6,800 bases of DNA, from the NCBI GenBank assembly GCA_019348265.1, contig JAHWJV010000196.1, positions 1 through 6,800 on the forward strand, in the 5' to 3' direction. Source of the DNA: Gemmatimonadota bacterium. GTDB lineage: Bacteria > Gemmatimonadota > Gemmatimonadetes > Longimicrobiales > Longimicrobiaceae. Below, one piece after another: positions 5,792 to 6,800 of this stretch. The position numbers and the translations under genes are program-made. Below the pieces are notes generated by a model, which saw nothing but the letters and a program-made list of their open reading frames with translations, was not told the origin of the DNA and ran no database searches. Position 1 is the stretch's first letter, and the number at the start of each line of letters is the position of its first letter.

Positions 5792-6534
5792 CCGAGCGGG
5801 ACGGAGCCGCCGAGGGGGTCATGATCCGCCTCCTCCGCCTCCGGAAGGAATACCAGATGGGCGAGGAGACGGTGCGCGCCCTCCGTGGAGTCGACCTCTC
5901 CATCTACCGCAACGAGTACGTCGCGATCATGGGTCCGTCGGGGAGCGGAAAGAGCACGCTGATGAACCTGATCGGCTGCCTCGACACCCCGAGCGAGGGC
6001 GAGTACATCCTGAACGGCCACGCCGTCGCGGGGCTCACCGACGACCAGCTCGCGCGCATCCGGAACCGGGAGATCGGCTTCGTCTTCCAGACCTTCAACC
6101 TTCTTCCGCGAAGCACCGCGCTCGACAACGTGGCGCTCCCGCTGGTCTACGCCGGGGTCGCCAGGGCGGAGCGGCAGGAGCGCGCGATGGAGGCGCTGGC
6201 GGCGGTGGAGCTCGGCGATCGGATGCGCCACAAGCCCAACGAGCTTTCCGGCGGTCAGCGGCAACGCGTAGCGATCGCGCGGGCGCTGGTGACGCGCCCG
6301 TCGATCATCCTCGCCGACGAGCCTACCGGCAACCTCGACAGCCGTACGAGCGAGGAGATCATGGCGCTATTCCAGCGCCTCCACGCCGCTGGCCAGACGA
6401 TCGTGATGGTCACGCACGAGCCGGACATCGCCGCGCACGCGGACCGTGTGGTGATGCTCAGGGACGGCATCATCGCCAGCGACCGCAGGCAGACGCGTGT
6501 GGACGTGGACGAGCTCGTGCTGGCGGGGGTGTAG
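5788..6534 (+). CDS. ABC transporter ATPase, MacB/LolD type
   Basis: The 248-residue product is the nucleotide-binding subunit that powers the pump from the cytoplasmic face. All key parts are present: an A-loop Tyr near 22, Walker A GPSGSGKST at 49-57, the Q-loop Gln101 in FQTFNLLPR, the signature LSGGQRQR at 153-160, Walker B IILADE at 173-178, the D-loop NLDS at 182-185 and the switch His210. The NLLPR element and the LSGGQQ-like signature are typical of the MacB/LolD/FtsE group, as is the length. The GTG at 5788 overlaps the adaptor stop by four bases; the family more often starts near the in-frame ATG at 5821, which would remove 11 residues, so the exact start is uncertain. The permease begins 3 bases after the stop. 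In E. coli MacB the ATPase and permease are one polypeptide; here they are separate genes, as in LolCDE and in many other phyla. Confidence 0.93.
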   Translation: MTERDGAAEGVMIRLLRLRKEYQMGEETVRALRGVDLSIYRNEYVAIMGPSGSGKSTLMNLIGCLDTPSEGEYILNGHAVAGLTDDQLARIRNREIGFVFQTFNLLPRSTALDNVALPLVYAGVARAERQERAMEALAAVELGDRMRHKPNELSGGQRQRVAIARALVTRPSIILADEPTGNLDSRTSEEIMALFQRLHAAGQTIVMVTHEPDIAAHADRVVMLRDGIIASDRRQTRVDVDELVLAGV

Positions 6535-6537
6535 CGC

Positions 6538-6800
6538 ATGCGCATCGTCGAAGGCTTCCGCGGCGCGTGGGACACCATCCGCGCCTACCCGATGCGCGCG
6601 TTCTTCACCGTGTTCGGCACGCTGGCGGGGGTGTCGTTCATGGTGGCGGTCATCACCCTGCTGCAAGGGATGAGCGGCTACGTGGAGAGCAACGTGATCG
6701 GCCGCTTCTTCGGCTACAACACCGTCTCCGTGCGCCGCGCCCCGGACCGCGACCTGGTGGCCAGCGCAGGCGAGATGCGCTCGCGCAGCCGCAACACCCC
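6538..6800 (+). CDS. MacB-type ABC transporter permease, N-terminal part (cut by window edge)
   Basis: The frame is open from the ATG at 6538 to the right edge (87 codons), so the gene continues beyond the window. The start is cytoplasmic and basic, with MRAFFTVFGTLAGVSFMVAV at 19-38 and LLQGMSGYVE at 42-51, corresponding to the first membrane helix and the start of the large periplasmic domain in MacB-type permeases (the family motif is LRTxLTxLGIxIGVxxV). FGYNTVSVRRAP at about 61-72 matches the first strand of the MacB periplasmic core. A purine-rich GGGGG (6525-6529) lies 8 bases upstream, and the start is 3 bases after the ATPase stop, so it is part of the same operon. It should form a dimer that couples ATP hydrolysis to movement of substrate from the periplasm into the TolC tunnel through the adaptor. 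Confidence 0.85.
   Translation, partial: MRIVEGFRGAWDTIRAYPMRAFFTVFGTLAGVSFMVAVITLLQGMSGYVESNVIGRFFGYNTVSVRRAPDRDLVASAGEMRSRSRNT

Overview
The window is GC-rich (Gemmatimonadota-like by general feel; this is an inference from base composition, protein style and gene order, not a taxonomic identification). It is densely packed with protein-coding genes. Seven genes read rightward and one gene, cut by the left edge, reads leftward. I see no RNA gene, insertion sequence, phage gene or CRISPR array.

Left part (1-1304). A leftward gene (1-507) encodes the N-terminal 169 residues of a membrane protein with two or three membrane segments followed by what looks like an extracytoplasmic sensing region. 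It is divergent from a rightward gene (570-1304) for a creatininase-family protein. That protein keeps the family fold signatures, but most of the residues that normally bind the two metals are replaced, which is the most unusual protein-level feature here.

Middle part (1305-2958). A secreted beta-rich protein of unknown function (1389-2096) is followed after 30 bases by a five-helix Yip1-like membrane protein (2127-2849). Two short intergenic stretches contain perfect inverted repeats (1315-1328, 1347-1364 and 2886-2911).

Right part (2959-6800). This is a compact tripartite efflux operon: a TolC-type outer-membrane channel, a MacA/HlyD-type periplasmic adaptor, a MacB/LolD-type ATPase and the start of a MacB-type permease that runs off the right edge. 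The junctions are 4 bases, a 4-base GTGA overlap and 3 bases, so the last four genes are very likely co-transcribed and translationally coupled. Together they would form an ATP-driven pump spanning both membranes, so the host has a Gram-negative envelope. The substrate cannot be told from sequence.

Overall this is mostly a recognisable efflux locus. The points that deserve a second look are the degenerate active site of the creatininase homologue, a long cysteine-containing surface loop in the TolC protein, an acidic insert in the adaptor, and the repeated association of the unknown secreted protein and the Yip1 protein with the pump.
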